In this document: piece after piece, positions 6,657 to 14,988 of the stretch
Layout of the letters: each line of letters begins with the position of its first letter
How positions within the stretch are numbered: the stretch's first letter is position 1
IMG/VR virus record: IMGVR_UViG_3300021338_000070
Location: 1-26,778 of that record
DNA: 26,778 bases
Reading direction: 5' to 3' (one strand)
DNA from: a virus
Program-made: the position numbers and the translations under genes
The notes under the pieces: generated by a model
What the model saw: only the letters and a program-made list of their open reading frames with translations
Database searches by the model: none
What the model was told of the DNA's origin: nothing

Positions 6657-6910
6657 CGCAAGGCACCCTCATCGTCATCACCGAGGTCATCCGCCAGGGT
6701 GACGGCTACACGCGCGTCCCCCGACGTGAGGGCGAGGTGGTTGGGCACCCCGTGGGGCGTCCCGACCTGGTCTACGTGGACTGGTGGGACACGGACGACC
6801 AGAGCGAGGAGCGCACGGTCCGGCAGCTGCGGCGGACCGAGGAGATGGAGCGGTGGGCAGTCGACCCGACGGACGGGCCACACACCCACACCTACGGGGA
6901 CATGGGCTGA
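6653..6910 (+). CDS. Hypothetical phage protein, 85 aa
   Basis: ATG 6653 overlaps the previous stop (ATGA), and its own TGA shares a base with the next ATG. The protein begins with beta-like strands (GTLIVITEVIRQGDGYTRV), has an acidic/aromatic middle (YVDWWDTDDQSEERTVRQLRR), and ends HTHTYGDMG. No family is recognised. It sits directly upstream of the HTH regulator, so the two are probably co-expressed. Confidence 0.65.
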   Translation: MTQGTLIVITEVIRQGDGYTRVPRREGEVVGHPVGRPDLVYVDWWDTDDQSEERTVRQLRRTEEMERWAVDPTDGPHTHTYGDMG

Positions 6911-7212
6911 TGGCCAGGAAGGCCCGCGTCACCACAGCCATCGCCGCCCGCACCATGGAGCGGCGTATGGGCCAGGTGTTGCGTGAGGCCCGTCAGGAGA
7001 AGGACGGGGGGAGGGGGTGGTCCCGGGAGCGGGTGGCCCGCGCGTCGGGCGTCAGCGTCTCCACCGTGTGCCGGTACGAGGTGGGGGGGACCCCCCAGAA
7101 CAGCCGGCACCTCACGGCCATCCTCGCCGCCCTAGGCGTCACCCCCGAGGAAGCCATGGCGCGGGCGTTGGAGCTCATCGCGCTGGCCCGGTCGGAGGGT
7201 GGCCATGCTTGA
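6910..7212 (+). CDS. XRE/Cro-C1-type helix-turn-helix regulator
   Basis: 100 aa from ATG 6910 (TGATG with the upstream stop). Residues ~19-84 give a typical XRE fold: a first helix MGQVLREARQEKDG, then WSRERVARASGVSVSTVCRYEVG as the helix-turn-helix, and HLTAILAALGVTPEEAMARAL as closing helices. The family binds operator DNA as dimers. It is a single-domain protein with no protease or oligomerisation domain, so it looks more like a Cro-type or late-gene switch than a full CI repressor. It is encoded in the run of genes just before the terminase; its targets are unknown, but the only gap in the window (9822-9888) is one candidate. Confidence 0.8.
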   Translation: MARKARVTTAIAARTMERRMGQVLREARQEKDGGRGWSRERVARASGVSVSTVCRYEVGGTPQNSRHLTAILAALGVTPEEAMARALELIALARSEGGHA

Positions 7213-7477
7213 GGTGCTCATGGACCAGATGAGGAAGGCGACCCAGCCGGCCTTCGAGCCGAGCATGCTGATGACGCCCGGCCAGTACCTGCTGGTCCTG
7301 TGTCCTCGGTGGGGATGGCCGCCGAGCATCCGGCAGCGCTACGTCCGGTGGACGACGCTGGCTGCCTGCCCCGACCTTGACGCGATTCTCGGTGCCGCTG
7401 AGCGCCGGGAACCCCTCTCCGCGCCCATTTTTTCGGGCCCTCTCGACCATCCGTTCCCATGGGGGATGGGGCCGTGA
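7205..7477 (+). CDS. Hypothetical protein, 90 aa, directly before the terminase genes
   Basis: ATG 7205 is chosen; GTG 7199 in the same frame would add two residues. It overlaps the HTH gene by 8 nt and its stop overlaps the GTG of the small terminase (GTGA). The middle is aromatic and basic (YLLVLCPRWGWPPSIRQRYVRWTTLAACPDL). The coding sequence contains a T6 run (7428-7433), rare in this GC-rich DNA. No domain is recognised. Confidence 0.55.
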   Translation: MLEVLMDQMRKATQPAFEPSMLMTPGQYLLVLCPRWGWPPSIRQRYVRWTTLAACPDLDAILGAAERREPLSAPIFSGPLDHPFPWGMGP

Positions 7478-8196
7478 GCGACGACTACCGCCACGACCCG
7501 CGCTCCTACGTCCCGATGTCGGACGAGCAGCTCGTCACGACGCTGCAGTACGTGGAGAGCGGTCTGGGGGTGACCGAGTCCCTCCGCACGGCGCTGCACG
7601 GGTTCGAGTTGACGGGCGCGGTCGCGAAGCAGCACGCCTCGAGGGTGCGGCGGTGGATCAACAAGCACGGCTTGCCGAGCTCGTGGATGGACCCGGCCAC
7701 GCTTCCGCGGCCGGAGAAGCAGCCGCCGCCGTCGGATGTGATGCCGGCGGCTCCCGGCGGGAAGCTCCACATCCTCCCGAACACGCGGAGCGCCTACCCG
7801 AACCGGAAGCACGGTTCGAACCGGCCCCAACAGCCGCCAGGTGGCGGTGGGGGCGAGATCATGGACGACGACCAAGACGGCGTCATCCACGGCAACGGAC
7901 TCGCCCCGGAGGTCGTCCTCGAGCAGCCGCATCACGTGGTGCTGGAGCACCTCCTCGACTGCCAGCTCCGGGTCCTCGACTTCGCCATGGCCAAGGGCGA
8001 CAAGCACCAGGCCACTTCCGCTATCGGGTCGGCCGCGAAGCTGTCCCGGGAGCTCAAGCTGGAGCGGGCCGCCCTCAAGCGTGCCGGCATGGCGGACCGC
8101 ACAGCCAAGGGCCTTGCTCGTCGGATGCGCGACGACGAAGCCGCTCTCAAGAGCATCGAGACCATGCTGGCCCTCACTGAGGGCGCCGGCGGATGA
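7474..8196 (+). CDS. Putative terminase small subunit
   Basis: 240 aa from GTG 7474 (GTGA overlap), preferred over ATG 7459 which lacks a visible ribosome-binding site. Residues ~16-66 look like a helix-turn-helix (MSDEQLVTTLQYVESGLGVTE, then AVAKQHASRVRRWINKHG), as in small terminase DNA-binding domains. A Pro/Gly-rich linker (~78-135) follows. The C-terminal ~100 residues are helical and charged (HLLDCQLRVLDFAMAKGDKHQ, KLSRELKLERAALKRAG), fitting the oligomerisation region. Its position immediately upstream of, and coupled by ATGA to, the large subunit is the main support. The role would be to recognise the packaging site and load the motor. Confidence 0.65.
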   Translation: MSDDYRHDPRSYVPMSDEQLVTTLQYVESGLGVTESLRTALHGFELTGAVAKQHASRVRRWINKHGLPSSWMDPATLPRPEKQPPPSDVMPAAPGGKLHILPNTRSAYPNRKHGSNRPQQPPGGGGGEIMDDDQDGVIHGNGLAPEVVLEQPHHVVLEHLLDCQLRVLDFAMAKGDKHQATSAIGSAAKLSRELKLERAALKRAGMADRTAKGLARRMRDDEAALKSIETMLALTEGAGG

Positions 8197-9821
8197 TCGA
8201 GAACCGCGTTCGCCTCCCCATCGAGGTGGTCGACGATCTCTCCACGACCCTCAAGGTGCCGGTCGGGCCCACGGTCGGCGACGCGAAGCACGCCCTCCAT
8301 GCGTGGTTGATCAGCGAGCGAGGCGCGGAGCTCCCCTCGCTGGAGGACCTGACGCTCCGCGACCTCCACGGCGCCGTGGTGGAGAGCATCCACTCCAGCC
8401 TCGACCACGTTCGCGAGCTCCGCATCTACAGCCCGCTGTCCCTCGCGGTGCTCTGGCGCAACGAGGAGCTCGACGTCGACCAGCGTCGGATGTTCATCCG
8501 GGCAGCGCAGGAGCGGATGAGCTGGGAGAAGGGAGGGAACCGCGCGGGGAAGACCTACGCGGCGCTGCTCCTCGACGTGTGCACGGCGCTGTCCACCGCG
8601 CATCCGATGGTTCGCCGGTTCTGCCACAACAACGACGTCCCCCTCGACATCCTCCCCGACACCCCCCAGGACGTCGTGGTGGTTGCGGAGTCGGCGTCCC
8701 TGTCCATCCGGGACCACCGCGGCCCCATCGAGGAGATGCTCCCTCGGGACGAGATCATCTGGCACGGCCGCAACGCCAAGGACGAGGCGTACGTCGAGTG
8801 CATCGTGCCCGGCCACGACCGACCGGGCCGAATCTGGTTCAAGAGCGTCAAGCAGACCCACAAGGCCTTCAAGGGCGGGAAGGCCTTTCGGTACCACATC
8901 GACGAGGAGCCCAGCAGCCGGGAGGGGGAGCTCGTCATCGAGGAGTGCTTCCGCGGCGTCGCTGCGGTGGGCGGCAACGTGTCGATCACGGCGACGCCCC
9001 AGGAGGGCAGCTCCTGGCTGCGGGAGAAGCTCGTCGACCAGGTCCCGCCCTCCTACGACTGCGTCGTCATGTCGCTGGACGCCCTCGGGAACAGGCTGGT
9101 CCCCGACTATGGCGCACTCGTCGACTACTTCGAGCGCCTTGAGCGGACGGACCCCAGGCAGGCGCGCATGCGCCGGTTCGGCGACTTCGTCGACCGCGAG
9201 GGCCTGGTGGTCGGCGACCACTGGAACCGCGGCGACTACAGCCGAGAGGGCACGGGTCACGTCGTCGACGACTTCCCCATTCCGAAGGACTGGCCTCGCT
9301 TCAGAGGCGCCGACTTCGGAGTGGGCGACCCGACCTTCGTGGTGTGGGGGGCTCGCGAGCCGGACACCGGCATCCTCTACGTGTACGAGGAGTACGAGGT
9401 GGTGGGGAAGGGGGCAGAGGGGCACGTCCAGCCACTCCACGAGCTGCAGGGCGACAAGCGAGTGAAGATCGACGGGCTCATGGAGTGGCGGTCCGCCCAT
9501 CCCTTCCAGGGCAGTTGGGGTGACCCATCAGGAAAGACCTGGATGGAGGTCTGGTGCGACCACGACCTGGACTTCGAGGCCGCGAACCGTGACCGCAAGG
9601 TCGGCATCGGCGCCGTCCTCGATCGTCTCGCTCCGGGGCCTGACGGCCGACCGCGTGTCCGCATCTTCCGGAAGTGCGCTGCCCTGCTGAAGTCGGTGGA
9701 GAACCTGGCCTGGGACCCGAACTCAAAGACGCCGATGTGGATCAAGAAGAACGACCATGGCTGGGACGCCTTCCGGTACCTCTGCGTAGGGGTCCTTGAA
9801 AGCTGGGAATCGGGCATCTAG
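8193..9821 (+). CDS. terL: Terminase large subunit (ATPase and nuclease)
   Basis: 542 aa, the normal size. Walker A is GGNRAGKT (114-121), Walker B is YHIDEEP (234-240), and TATP (266-269) is the coupling motif. The C-terminal nuclease shows FRGADFGVGDP (370-380) with D374, WGDPSG (442-447) as second acidic site, and WDAFRY (524-529) with D525, the RNase-H-like acidic set. The enzyme drives DNA into the prohead through the portal and cuts the concatemer. The first ~80 residues before the ATPase look like an N-terminal accessory domain. It overlaps the small subunit by 4 nt and is followed by the only intergenic gap, then the portal gene. Confidence 0.95.
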   Translation: MIENRVRLPIEVVDDLSTTLKVPVGPTVGDAKHALHAWLISERGAELPSLEDLTLRDLHGAVVESIHSSLDHVRELRIYSPLSLAVLWRNEELDVDQRRMFIRAAQERMSWEKGGNRAGKTYAALLLDVCTALSTAHPMVRRFCHNNDVPLDILPDTPQDVVVVAESASLSIRDHRGPIEEMLPRDEIIWHGRNAKDEAYVECIVPGHDRPGRIWFKSVKQTHKAFKGGKAFRYHIDEEPSSREGELVIEECFRGVAAVGGNVSITATPQEGSSWLREKLVDQVPPSYDCVVMSLDALGNRLVPDYGALVDYFERLERTDPRQARMRRFGDFVDREGLVVGDHWNRGDYSREGTGHVVDDFPIPKDWPRFRGADFGVGDPTFVVWGAREPDTGILYVYEEYEVVGKGAEGHVQPLHELQGDKRVKIDGLMEWRSAHPFQGSWGDPSGKTWMEVWCDHDLDFEAANRDRKVGIGAVLDRLAPGPDGRPRVRIFRKCAALLKSVENLAWDPNSKTPMWIKKNDHGWDAFRYLCVGVLESWESGI

Positions 9822-9888
9822 TCACAGAAGAATAGACTCATTTCGGCGCTTTCTTGCTCGTGGATCGGCGGGCTCCTACCGTCACACC
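9822..9888 (+). promoter_or_regulatory. Only intergenic gap in the window, possible head-operon regulatory site
   Basis: These 67 nt separate the terminase stop from the portal ATG and, with the terminase end, are clearly less GC-rich than their surroundings. A TTGAAA (9796-9801) and a TAGACT (9833-9838) are present but not at proper spacing, so I do not call a sigma70 promoter. TCGGCG occurs twice, 22 bp apart (9843 and 9865), about two helical turns. No terminator hairpin is evident. No Shine-Dalgarno precedes the portal ATG. Confidence 0.35.
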
Positions 9889-11541
9889 ATGTGGTTCAAG
9901 TCTCTCATGCGTGGCGCCGCGCAGATAGCGGCGGGCACCTGGGGCAACGTGGAGCGCCTCCTCGCGTCCACCGTGCTCGCAGGCGGACTCGTCGCCGCGT
10001 CTGGCCCCACCGACGAGGACACCGTCACGGCGGCCAAGAGCATCAACCACGGGGAGGCGATGGCCGTCGCGGCGCGCATCCCGATGGTCTACGTGTGCGC
10101 CAAGGCTGTCGCCGAGGACATCGCCGGCCGGCCCCTCTACGCCTGTCGGGAGGGGCGCAATCGGGCGGAGCGGCGGGCCCGGAAGAAGGTGGAGCGGGTC
10201 GACGACGAGGTCATCGACCGCCTGGAGCGACCGAACAGCCAGCAGGACGGCCTCACGTTCCGCACCCAGGTCGCGTTCGACTGGGCGTTGACGGGCAACG
10301 GCTACGTCGAGCAGGACCCCGTCACGGGTGCGCTCTACCGCATCATGCCGGACGCCATCGAGGCCATCGTCGGCCCGCACGGCCTCATCGCTGGGTGGCG
10401 CGTCCGGGACCCAGTCCGCGGCCGTCCTGACCGCATCCTGGACTATGAGCGCATCATCCACATCCGTGGCGTGTCCTGGTCTTCCGACATCCGTGCGGTC
10501 TACGGCATGTCGCCAGTGGAGCCGCTCTACCACCACCTGGTGAGCGAGCTGAACGCGCTGGAGATGCAGTCGGACCAGAGCAAGAAGGGCCGGCCTGACG
10601 TCATCCTGTCGGCCCAGGGGAACCTCTCCCCAGAGAACGCCCGGACCCTGGCGACCCGGTACGCCAACAGCGTCGCCAAGAGGCAGAGCGCGTTCGCGGT
10701 GGGCAAGGGCGTCAAGGTCGTGCAGATGCAGTTCACGCCGCAGCAGCTGCAGCACGCCGAGCATGCCACCCGCGTCCAAGCGGTCATCCTGTCGGCCTTC
10801 GAAGTCACGCCGATCCGCGCCGGCATCACGGACGCCAACTTCGCGTCCAGCAAGGCGGAGCTCCGGACCTACTGGGAGACCATCCGGCGTCGGGCCAAGC
10901 TGTTCTCCGTGGCCTGGTCGCGGCTCGCCCAACCCGGGCACCGCGTGGCGCACGACTTCTCCGACGTCGAGGCCCTCCAGGTCAGCTACAACGAGCGCCT
11001 CGAGCGCGTGGAGAAGTGGGTCGACCTGGGCATGACCCCGGCAGCCGCCGCCGACTATGAGGGCTTCCTCGATGCCCCGGTGCCGGACAGCCACATCGAG
11101 ACGCCGAAGCGGCAGAAGCCAAGGCCCCCACCGAAGGAAGTCGAGGAACCGCGCAAGTCGCACGACGTCATCGTGGGCGAGGTTCGGCAGGTCGACGAGC
11201 ACACCCTCGTGCGGGTGCTGCAGGCGTACCTCAAGGCATCCGCGGAGCGGTGGGAGAAGGCGGCGGAGTGGCGCGTACGTGGCGCGGACATCTCCCTCCT
11301 GGCTGGACTGGAGCGGGACTCCCTGGCAGCGGAGCTCCGCGCCGCTGGTGTGGAGCCCGAGGTCGCTCGCGTGGTCGCCGCCGACGAGGTCGCGGTCACG
11401 GAGGAAGCCGTGGAGCAGCTCACCCTCTCCGCCCAGGAGGGGGACAAGCTGAAGCTCGAGGAGCTCAACGCCTTCGGCGAGGGCCGCGCCCTCCGCCTCG
11501 CCAAGCACATCACCACTCAGCTCGCGAGGCTCGCCGCATGA
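9889..11541 (+). CDS. Portal protein (HK97-like)
   Basis: 550 aa. The protein follows the HK97/SPP1-type portal pattern: AAARIPMVYVCAKAVAEDIAGRPLYACR, then FRTQVAFDWALTGNGYVEQDPVTGALYRIMPDAIEAIVG, RIIHIRGVSWSSDIRAVYGMSPVEPL and the late helix segment (FEVTPIRAGI...SKAELRTYWETI). Twelve copies form the DNA channel at one capsid vertex and dock the terminase. The region after about residue 400 is long, begins with Pro/Lys-rich linker (QKPRPPPKEVEEPRK) and ends in charged helices, an extended C-terminal domain. ATG 9889 is uncertain because no ribosome-binding site is visible; an in-frame TTG (9796) and ATG (9907) exist. It is coupled by ATGA to the prohead protease. Confidence 0.92.
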   Translation: MWFKSLMRGAAQIAAGTWGNVERLLASTVLAGGLVAASGPTDEDTVTAAKSINHGEAMAVAARIPMVYVCAKAVAEDIAGRPLYACREGRNRAERRARKKVERVDDEVIDRLERPNSQQDGLTFRTQVAFDWALTGNGYVEQDPVTGALYRIMPDAIEAIVGPHGLIAGWRVRDPVRGRPDRILDYERIIHIRGVSWSSDIRAVYGMSPVEPLYHHLVSELNALEMQSDQSKKGRPDVILSAQGNLSPENARTLATRYANSVAKRQSAFAVGKGVKVVQMQFTPQQLQHAEHATRVQAVILSAFEVTPIRAGITDANFASSKAELRTYWETIRRRAKLFSVAWSRLAQPGHRVAHDFSDVEALQVSYNERLERVEKWVDLGMTPAAAADYEGFLDAPVPDSHIETPKRQKPRPPPKEVEEPRKSHDVIVGEVRQVDEHTLVRVLQAYLKASAERWEKAAEWRVRGADISLLAGLERDSLAAELRAAGVEPEVARVVAADEVAVTEEAVEQLTLSAQEGDKLKLEELNAFGEGRALRLAKHITTQLARLAA

Positions 11542-12452
11542 GCGCCACCCCCCTCATCAGCCTGTACGACCTCGTGCTGTGCTCCCTCACCCCCCAGGGG
11601 AACATTGCCCCCGACGGTGTGGTCACCAAGGAGACGAGCGACCCCGAGACGGGAACCACCCTCTTCGTCGCCTCCTCCGAGACCGAAGACAGGATGCTGG
11701 ACGTCATCCGCCAGAACTGGAAGCTGGCCGAGTTCCGGCAGTATGGGCCGATTCTGGACAACCACATCCGCACCCGGGTGGCGGGCATCGGCATCAAGGC
11801 CTGGGTGCCAAAGAAGGAGTCCAGCGAGGTGGCGAAGGCCGACATCGGCCGGCTCCACGTGCGTGCTCGGTGGGACCTCGACTGCCCGGACCCGTCCATC
11901 CGAGCGGTCGGTCACCAGCACGTCAACGGCATTCGCAAGGGCGGCTCTGTCGGCTTCGTCTGCGACAACAAGACCCGTCGCGACAAGCTCCCCTCCGACC
12001 ACCAGTGGTTCAGCACCGGCAAGGAGGTCAAGACGTCGTGGGGTCCCTACAAGATGCACGGGACCTACTTCGACGGACCGACCCTCCGGGAGTTCAGTTC
12101 CGCCGGCATCCCCGCCAACGGCAACGCTCTCCAGAAGAGCCTCGTGGAGGCCTACGCGGGGCTGGCCATCGACGACGTCGAGGCACGCGCCAAGATGGCT
12201 GGCGAGGCTGGCGTGCCTGGCGCCGTGGTCTCGGACCTGGTGGAACAGGTCAAGGCCATGTCCGCCGAGGGGCGCGCCGAGCTCGCGACGCTCCTCTACC
12301 CCGACCTCGTGCACGCCCTCCGGGCCGACCCGAAGCTCGGACTCATCGTGCGGGGCGCCCTGGAGCGCGGCCGCACGCCCATCCCCACCGACGGCGACGT
12401 TGTCGTCGTCGACTTCATGTCGGCCCTCGCGGCCAACCTCAACAAGGAGTGA
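11538..12452 (+). CDS. Prohead maturation protease (HK97-type, U35)
   Basis: 304 aa; ATG 11538 overlaps the portal stop. LDNHIRTRVAGIGIKAWV (73-90) supplies the expected catalytic His (H76), NGIRKGGSVGFVCD (130-143) the serine (S137), and LREFSSAGIPANGNAL (183-198) matches the conserved LxExSxxxxPAN strand (E185). The family trims the capsid N-terminus and internal scaffold during head maturation. The C-terminal ~100 residues after the protease fold are helical (VEARAKMAGEAGVPGAVVSDL) and could act as a scaffold or targeting tail. The gene lies between portal and capsid, as in HK97. Confidence 0.88.
   Translation: MSATPLISLYDLVLCSLTPQGNIAPDGVVTKETSDPETGTTLFVASSETEDRMLDVIRQNWKLAEFRQYGPILDNHIRTRVAGIGIKAWVPKKESSEVAKADIGRLHVRARWDLDCPDPSIRAVGHQHVNGIRKGGSVGFVCDNKTRRDKLPSDHQWFSTGKEVKTSWGPYKMHGTYFDGPTLREFSSAGIPANGNALQKSLVEAYAGLAIDDVEARAKMAGEAGVPGAVVSDLVEQVKAMSAEGRAELATLLYPDLVHALRADPKLGLIVRGALERGRTPIPTDGDVVVVDFMSALAANLNKE
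12444..12449 (+). promoter_or_regulatory. Strong ribosome-binding site of the major capsid gene
   Basis: AAGGAG ends 5 nt before ATG 12455. This is one of the few genes not started by a 1- or 4-nt overlap, and a strong site fits the need for many capsid subunits. Confidence 0.7.
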
Positions 12453-12454
12453 TC

Positions 12455-14041
12455 ATGCCGATCACGGAAGCAGAGAAGGCCGCCAAGGAGGTCGCGAACA
12501 CCATCGAGTCCATCCGAAGCGACGTCAAGGCGCAGGACGGCAAGCTCGATGGTCTCGAGACCAAGATGCAGGGCCTCCAGGAGACCGTCAACAAGGCTCG
12601 TGAGGAGGCAGAGGCCTACCGCAAGGAGGCCCTCAACCGAGCCGTCTCCGATGACGCGGACCGGTCGCTGATCTACCTGCGGACCGCCGAGGAGATGGGC
12701 GGCCGCCCGATGGACCCGCGACGCTTCGTCAAGGCGAAGACCGGCGACGACACCCTCCAGCTCTACGCTGTGAAGAGCGCGGACGGGAAGTCCATCGAAT
12801 ACGGCTACCTGGACGACCCAGACCCCGTCGACAAGACCCAGGCGGCCCTCCAGAAGGCCGTGTCCGACCGGGCTCGCCGGCGCCGCATCCTGGCTGCCCT
12901 GAACAAGACGGACGTCTCCATGGTGTCGACGCCCGCGTCGGACCGTGAGGTCCGACTGGCCCTCCGCGAGGTTCCGCCGGCCATCCGGAAGATCTTCTCC
13001 GAGGACCCCACGCTCCATGGAGCGTTCCAGCCCATCAACGTCGACCCCGACTATGAGCGGGACCTGATGGCCAGCTACGGGCTGACCAGCATCATCCGGA
13101 ACTACCCCCACCCCGGCGGCACGCTCAAGAAGCCGTTCCAGGACGGCTACCTCCAGATGTTCGGCCGCTCCATCCCGACGGCCGACACTGGCACGCCCCC
13201 CGTCTACACGGACCTGCCCCAGACGCAGAGTGGGGACATCACCACCAAGCGCCTCTCGGTCGGCACCGTCTTCGACCGGGAGAGCGACGAGAACGCCATC
13301 ATCTTCACGGAGGCGCTGCTCCAGGACAAGAGCGTCGACGCCTTCCGCTTCGGCGAGCACGCCGTGTCCGTCCATGGCCACGTGGCCGGCACGATGGACA
13401 CCATCGCCGGATGGAACCTGCGGGGCCGGTACGGGGTGACCACCAACAACACCGACCACCAGCTCCGCCAGTGGGACGGCTTCCGTGCCTACGCGGCGGC
13501 GGACGCTGCGAACCGCATGGTCGACCTGGCCGGCGCCGAGACCTACGCCGGCTTCATGTCCCTGTTCGGGAAGATGGCCCCGGAGCAGATGATCCGGAGC
13601 AGCGGGGCCAGCTCCATGATCCTGCTCGTGGGCATCGAGTACTTCTTCAAGCACCTGATGCTCCTCGACGAGTTCAAGACCTGGGACAAGGTCGGAGCCC
13701 TCGCGTCCATCCTCACCGGCAACCTCGGCAACCCGGTGCAGGGCCTGCCGAACCAGGTTGGCGTCCTCGCTGGGCGCATCCCCGTCTGCCTCGAGTTCAC
13801 CCTGGAGCCCAGCTTCAACGCGGCCGGCGTCCACGACGGCGTCGGTGGCTCCAACAAGAACGTGTGCGTCCTCCTCGACCGCGACCGGTGGGAGTACTGG
13901 ACCAGCCGCAACATGCGCGTGGAGCGTGACATCGACATCAAGTCGGACACCGTCACCCTGGTGACCCGCAAGTCGATGGTCATGCGCTACAAGCAGGGCT
14001 CCCACCCGGCCGCCATCGTGGGCCACGGGCTGTCGAACTGA
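12455..14041 (+). CDS. Major capsid protein (HK97 fold) with long N-terminal delta-like region
   Basis: 528 aa, large for a HK97-type capsid protein. Residues ~6-62 form a charged coiled coil (VANTIESIRSDVKAQDGKL, ETKMQGLQETVNKAREEAEA) typical of delta/scaffold domains. A further helical stretch (~126-170) precedes the shell domain, which seems to begin near residue 185-200. Later segments fit the HK97 fold: DLPQTQSGDITTKRLSVGTVF and the insertion-strand region, FTEALLQDKSVDAFRFGEHAVSVH, then the P-domain helix and C-terminal strands (CVLLDRDRWEYW...KSDTVTLVTRKSMVMRY). The protease encoded upstream would remove the N-terminal part; the cleavage site is not evident. No separate scaffold gene is seen. 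Confidence 0.88.
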   Translation: MPITEAEKAAKEVANTIESIRSDVKAQDGKLDGLETKMQGLQETVNKAREEAEAYRKEALNRAVSDDADRSLIYLRTAEEMGGRPMDPRRFVKAKTGDDTLQLYAVKSADGKSIEYGYLDDPDPVDKTQAALQKAVSDRARRRRILAALNKTDVSMVSTPASDREVRLALREVPPAIRKIFSEDPTLHGAFQPINVDPDYERDLMASYGLTSIIRNYPHPGGTLKKPFQDGYLQMFGRSIPTADTGTPPVYTDLPQTQSGDITTKRLSVGTVFDRESDENAIIFTEALLQDKSVDAFRFGEHAVSVHGHVAGTMDTIAGWNLRGRYGVTTNNTDHQLRQWDGFRAYAAADAANRMVDLAGAETYAGFMSLFGKMAPEQMIRSSGASSMILLVGIEYFFKHLMLLDEFKTWDKVGALASILTGNLGNPVQGLPNQVGVLAGRIPVCLEFTLEPSFNAAGVHDGVGGSNKNVCVLLDRDRWEYWTSRNMRVERDIDIKSDTVTLVTRKSMVMRYKQGSHPAAIVGHGLSN

Positions 14042-14394
14042 TGGCCGGCCGCGAACTGGTACAGGTTCGGCTCACCGACAAGTGGGCCCAGAACGGCTAC
14101 GACGGCGGCGGCCTCAAGCTCCGGAAGGGCGAGGTGGTCGTGGTGTCGCGGGAGGTCCTCACCGACCGGCAGGACCTCCATCCGGGGTGCTTCGAGGAGG
14201 TCGAGGGTGGCATCGGCGACGCCGAGCTCCTCCAGGCCCTCCAGGCCAAGGCTGCCGACCTCGTCGCCACTATCGCCGCCGGCGACTGGGACGACCACCT
14301 GGTGGAGCTGTCCGTGCTCGAGGCGGATGGGAAGGCTCGCAAGACCGTCCTGTCCGCCCTGGACGAGCGGGCCGCTGCCCTCGAGGAGGGCTGA
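14041..14394 (+). CDS. Small head-associated or hypothetical protein, 117 aa
   Basis: ATG 14041 shares a base with the capsid stop (TGATG). The N-terminal half (LVQVRLTDKWAQNGYDGGGLKLRKGEVVVVSREV) looks like a small beta barrel. The C-terminal half is helical (AELLQALQAKAADLVATIAAG, then KARKTVLSALDERAAALEEG). Its place between capsid and connector genes, and its size, fit a minor head or connector accessory protein. No specific family is recognised. Its end encodes the purine-rich ribosome-binding site of the next gene (GAGGAGGG, 14383-14390). Confidence 0.7.
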   Translation: MAGRELVQVRLTDKWAQNGYDGGGLKLRKGEVVVVSREVLTDRQDLHPGCFEEVEGGIGDAELLQALQAKAADLVATIAAGDWDDHLVELSVLEADGKARKTVLSALDERAAALEEG

Positions 14395-14397
14395 CCG

Positions 14398-14988
14398 GTG
14401 CCCGTGACCCCCGCCCGCTACGCCGAGATCCTCGGCGGCATCGCCGTCGGAGGCGGCGACGACGTCCGCATCGCCGATGCACTGTCTCGCGCCGAGACGC
14501 TGTGCTGGGGCGAGTGCGGCTGGCGGGTGGGGGACGGCGGGACCAACTTCAGCACCCAGACCGTGACGGCCTACGCCGAGCGCGACGAGGCGGAGCCCAG
14601 CGAGGCGCTCCTCCCCTGCGCCAAGGTGCAGAGCGTCACCGACGCGTGGGTGGACTCCACGCGCACCTTCGACGCCGGCGACGTCCTCACCGACATCGAG
14701 GTCGAGGACGACCGCGTCATCCGCGGCGACGGCGACTGGTCGGCCAACCGGCGCCACAACCGGGTCGTCTACACCTGCGGGTGGGGGGCCCTCCCCGAGT
14801 ACGTCGAGGAGCCGATCGCCCGCCTGGCCCATCACCTGCTGATGGGGAAGCCCGGCTCCAACGTCCGTGCTGGCTCCTTCGGTGGCCAGTCGGTCACCCA
14901 GGACCCGCCGATGCACCAGGTGCCGGCGGACATCGTCAGCATGCTCGAGGCCGCGGGCCTCATCTGGTGGGGAGGCCGCGTTGGCTGA
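14398..14988 (+). CDS. Head-tail connector (gp6-like adaptor)
   Basis: 196 aa from GTG 14398, with GAGGAGGG ending 7 nt upstream. Helical N-terminus (RYAEILGGI, RIADALSRAETLCWGE), a central beta segment (VQSVTDAWVDSTRTFDAGDVLTDIEVEDDRVI), a VVYTCGWGALPEYVEEPIARLAHHLL stretch and a final helix (ADIVSMLEAAGLIWWG) match the order seen in gp6-type neck adaptors. These proteins sit as a ring below the portal and seal the head after packaging. The position right after the capsid genes supports it. Confidence 0.75.
   Translation: MPVTPARYAEILGGIAVGGGDDVRIADALSRAETLCWGECGWRVGDGGTNFSTQTVTAYAERDEAEPSEALLPCAKVQSVTDAWVDSTRTFDAGDVLTDIEVEDDRVIRGDGDWSANRRHNRVVYTCGWGALPEYVEEPIARLAHHLLMGKPGSNVRAGSFGGQSVTQDPPMHQVPADIVSMLEAAGLIWWGGRVG

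Noticed and set aside
7421-7440. Strong intrinsic terminator or -1 slippery heptamer at the T6 run.
   Set aside because: The dyad is only four pairs and encloses the T run instead of preceding it; the codon phase (ATT TTT TCG) does not fit X XXY YYZ.
7932-9500. Long minus-strand ORF (522 codons) opposite the terminase; similar ones at 12296-14026 and 18520-20730.
   Set aside because: High GC keeps antisense frames open. These lie exactly opposite well-supported + strand genes and their translations show no recognisable domain.
9796-9838. Sigma70-type promoter from TTGAAA and TAGACT.
   Set aside because: The two boxes are about 31 nt apart, and no acceptable -10 lies 16-18 nt after the TTGAAA.
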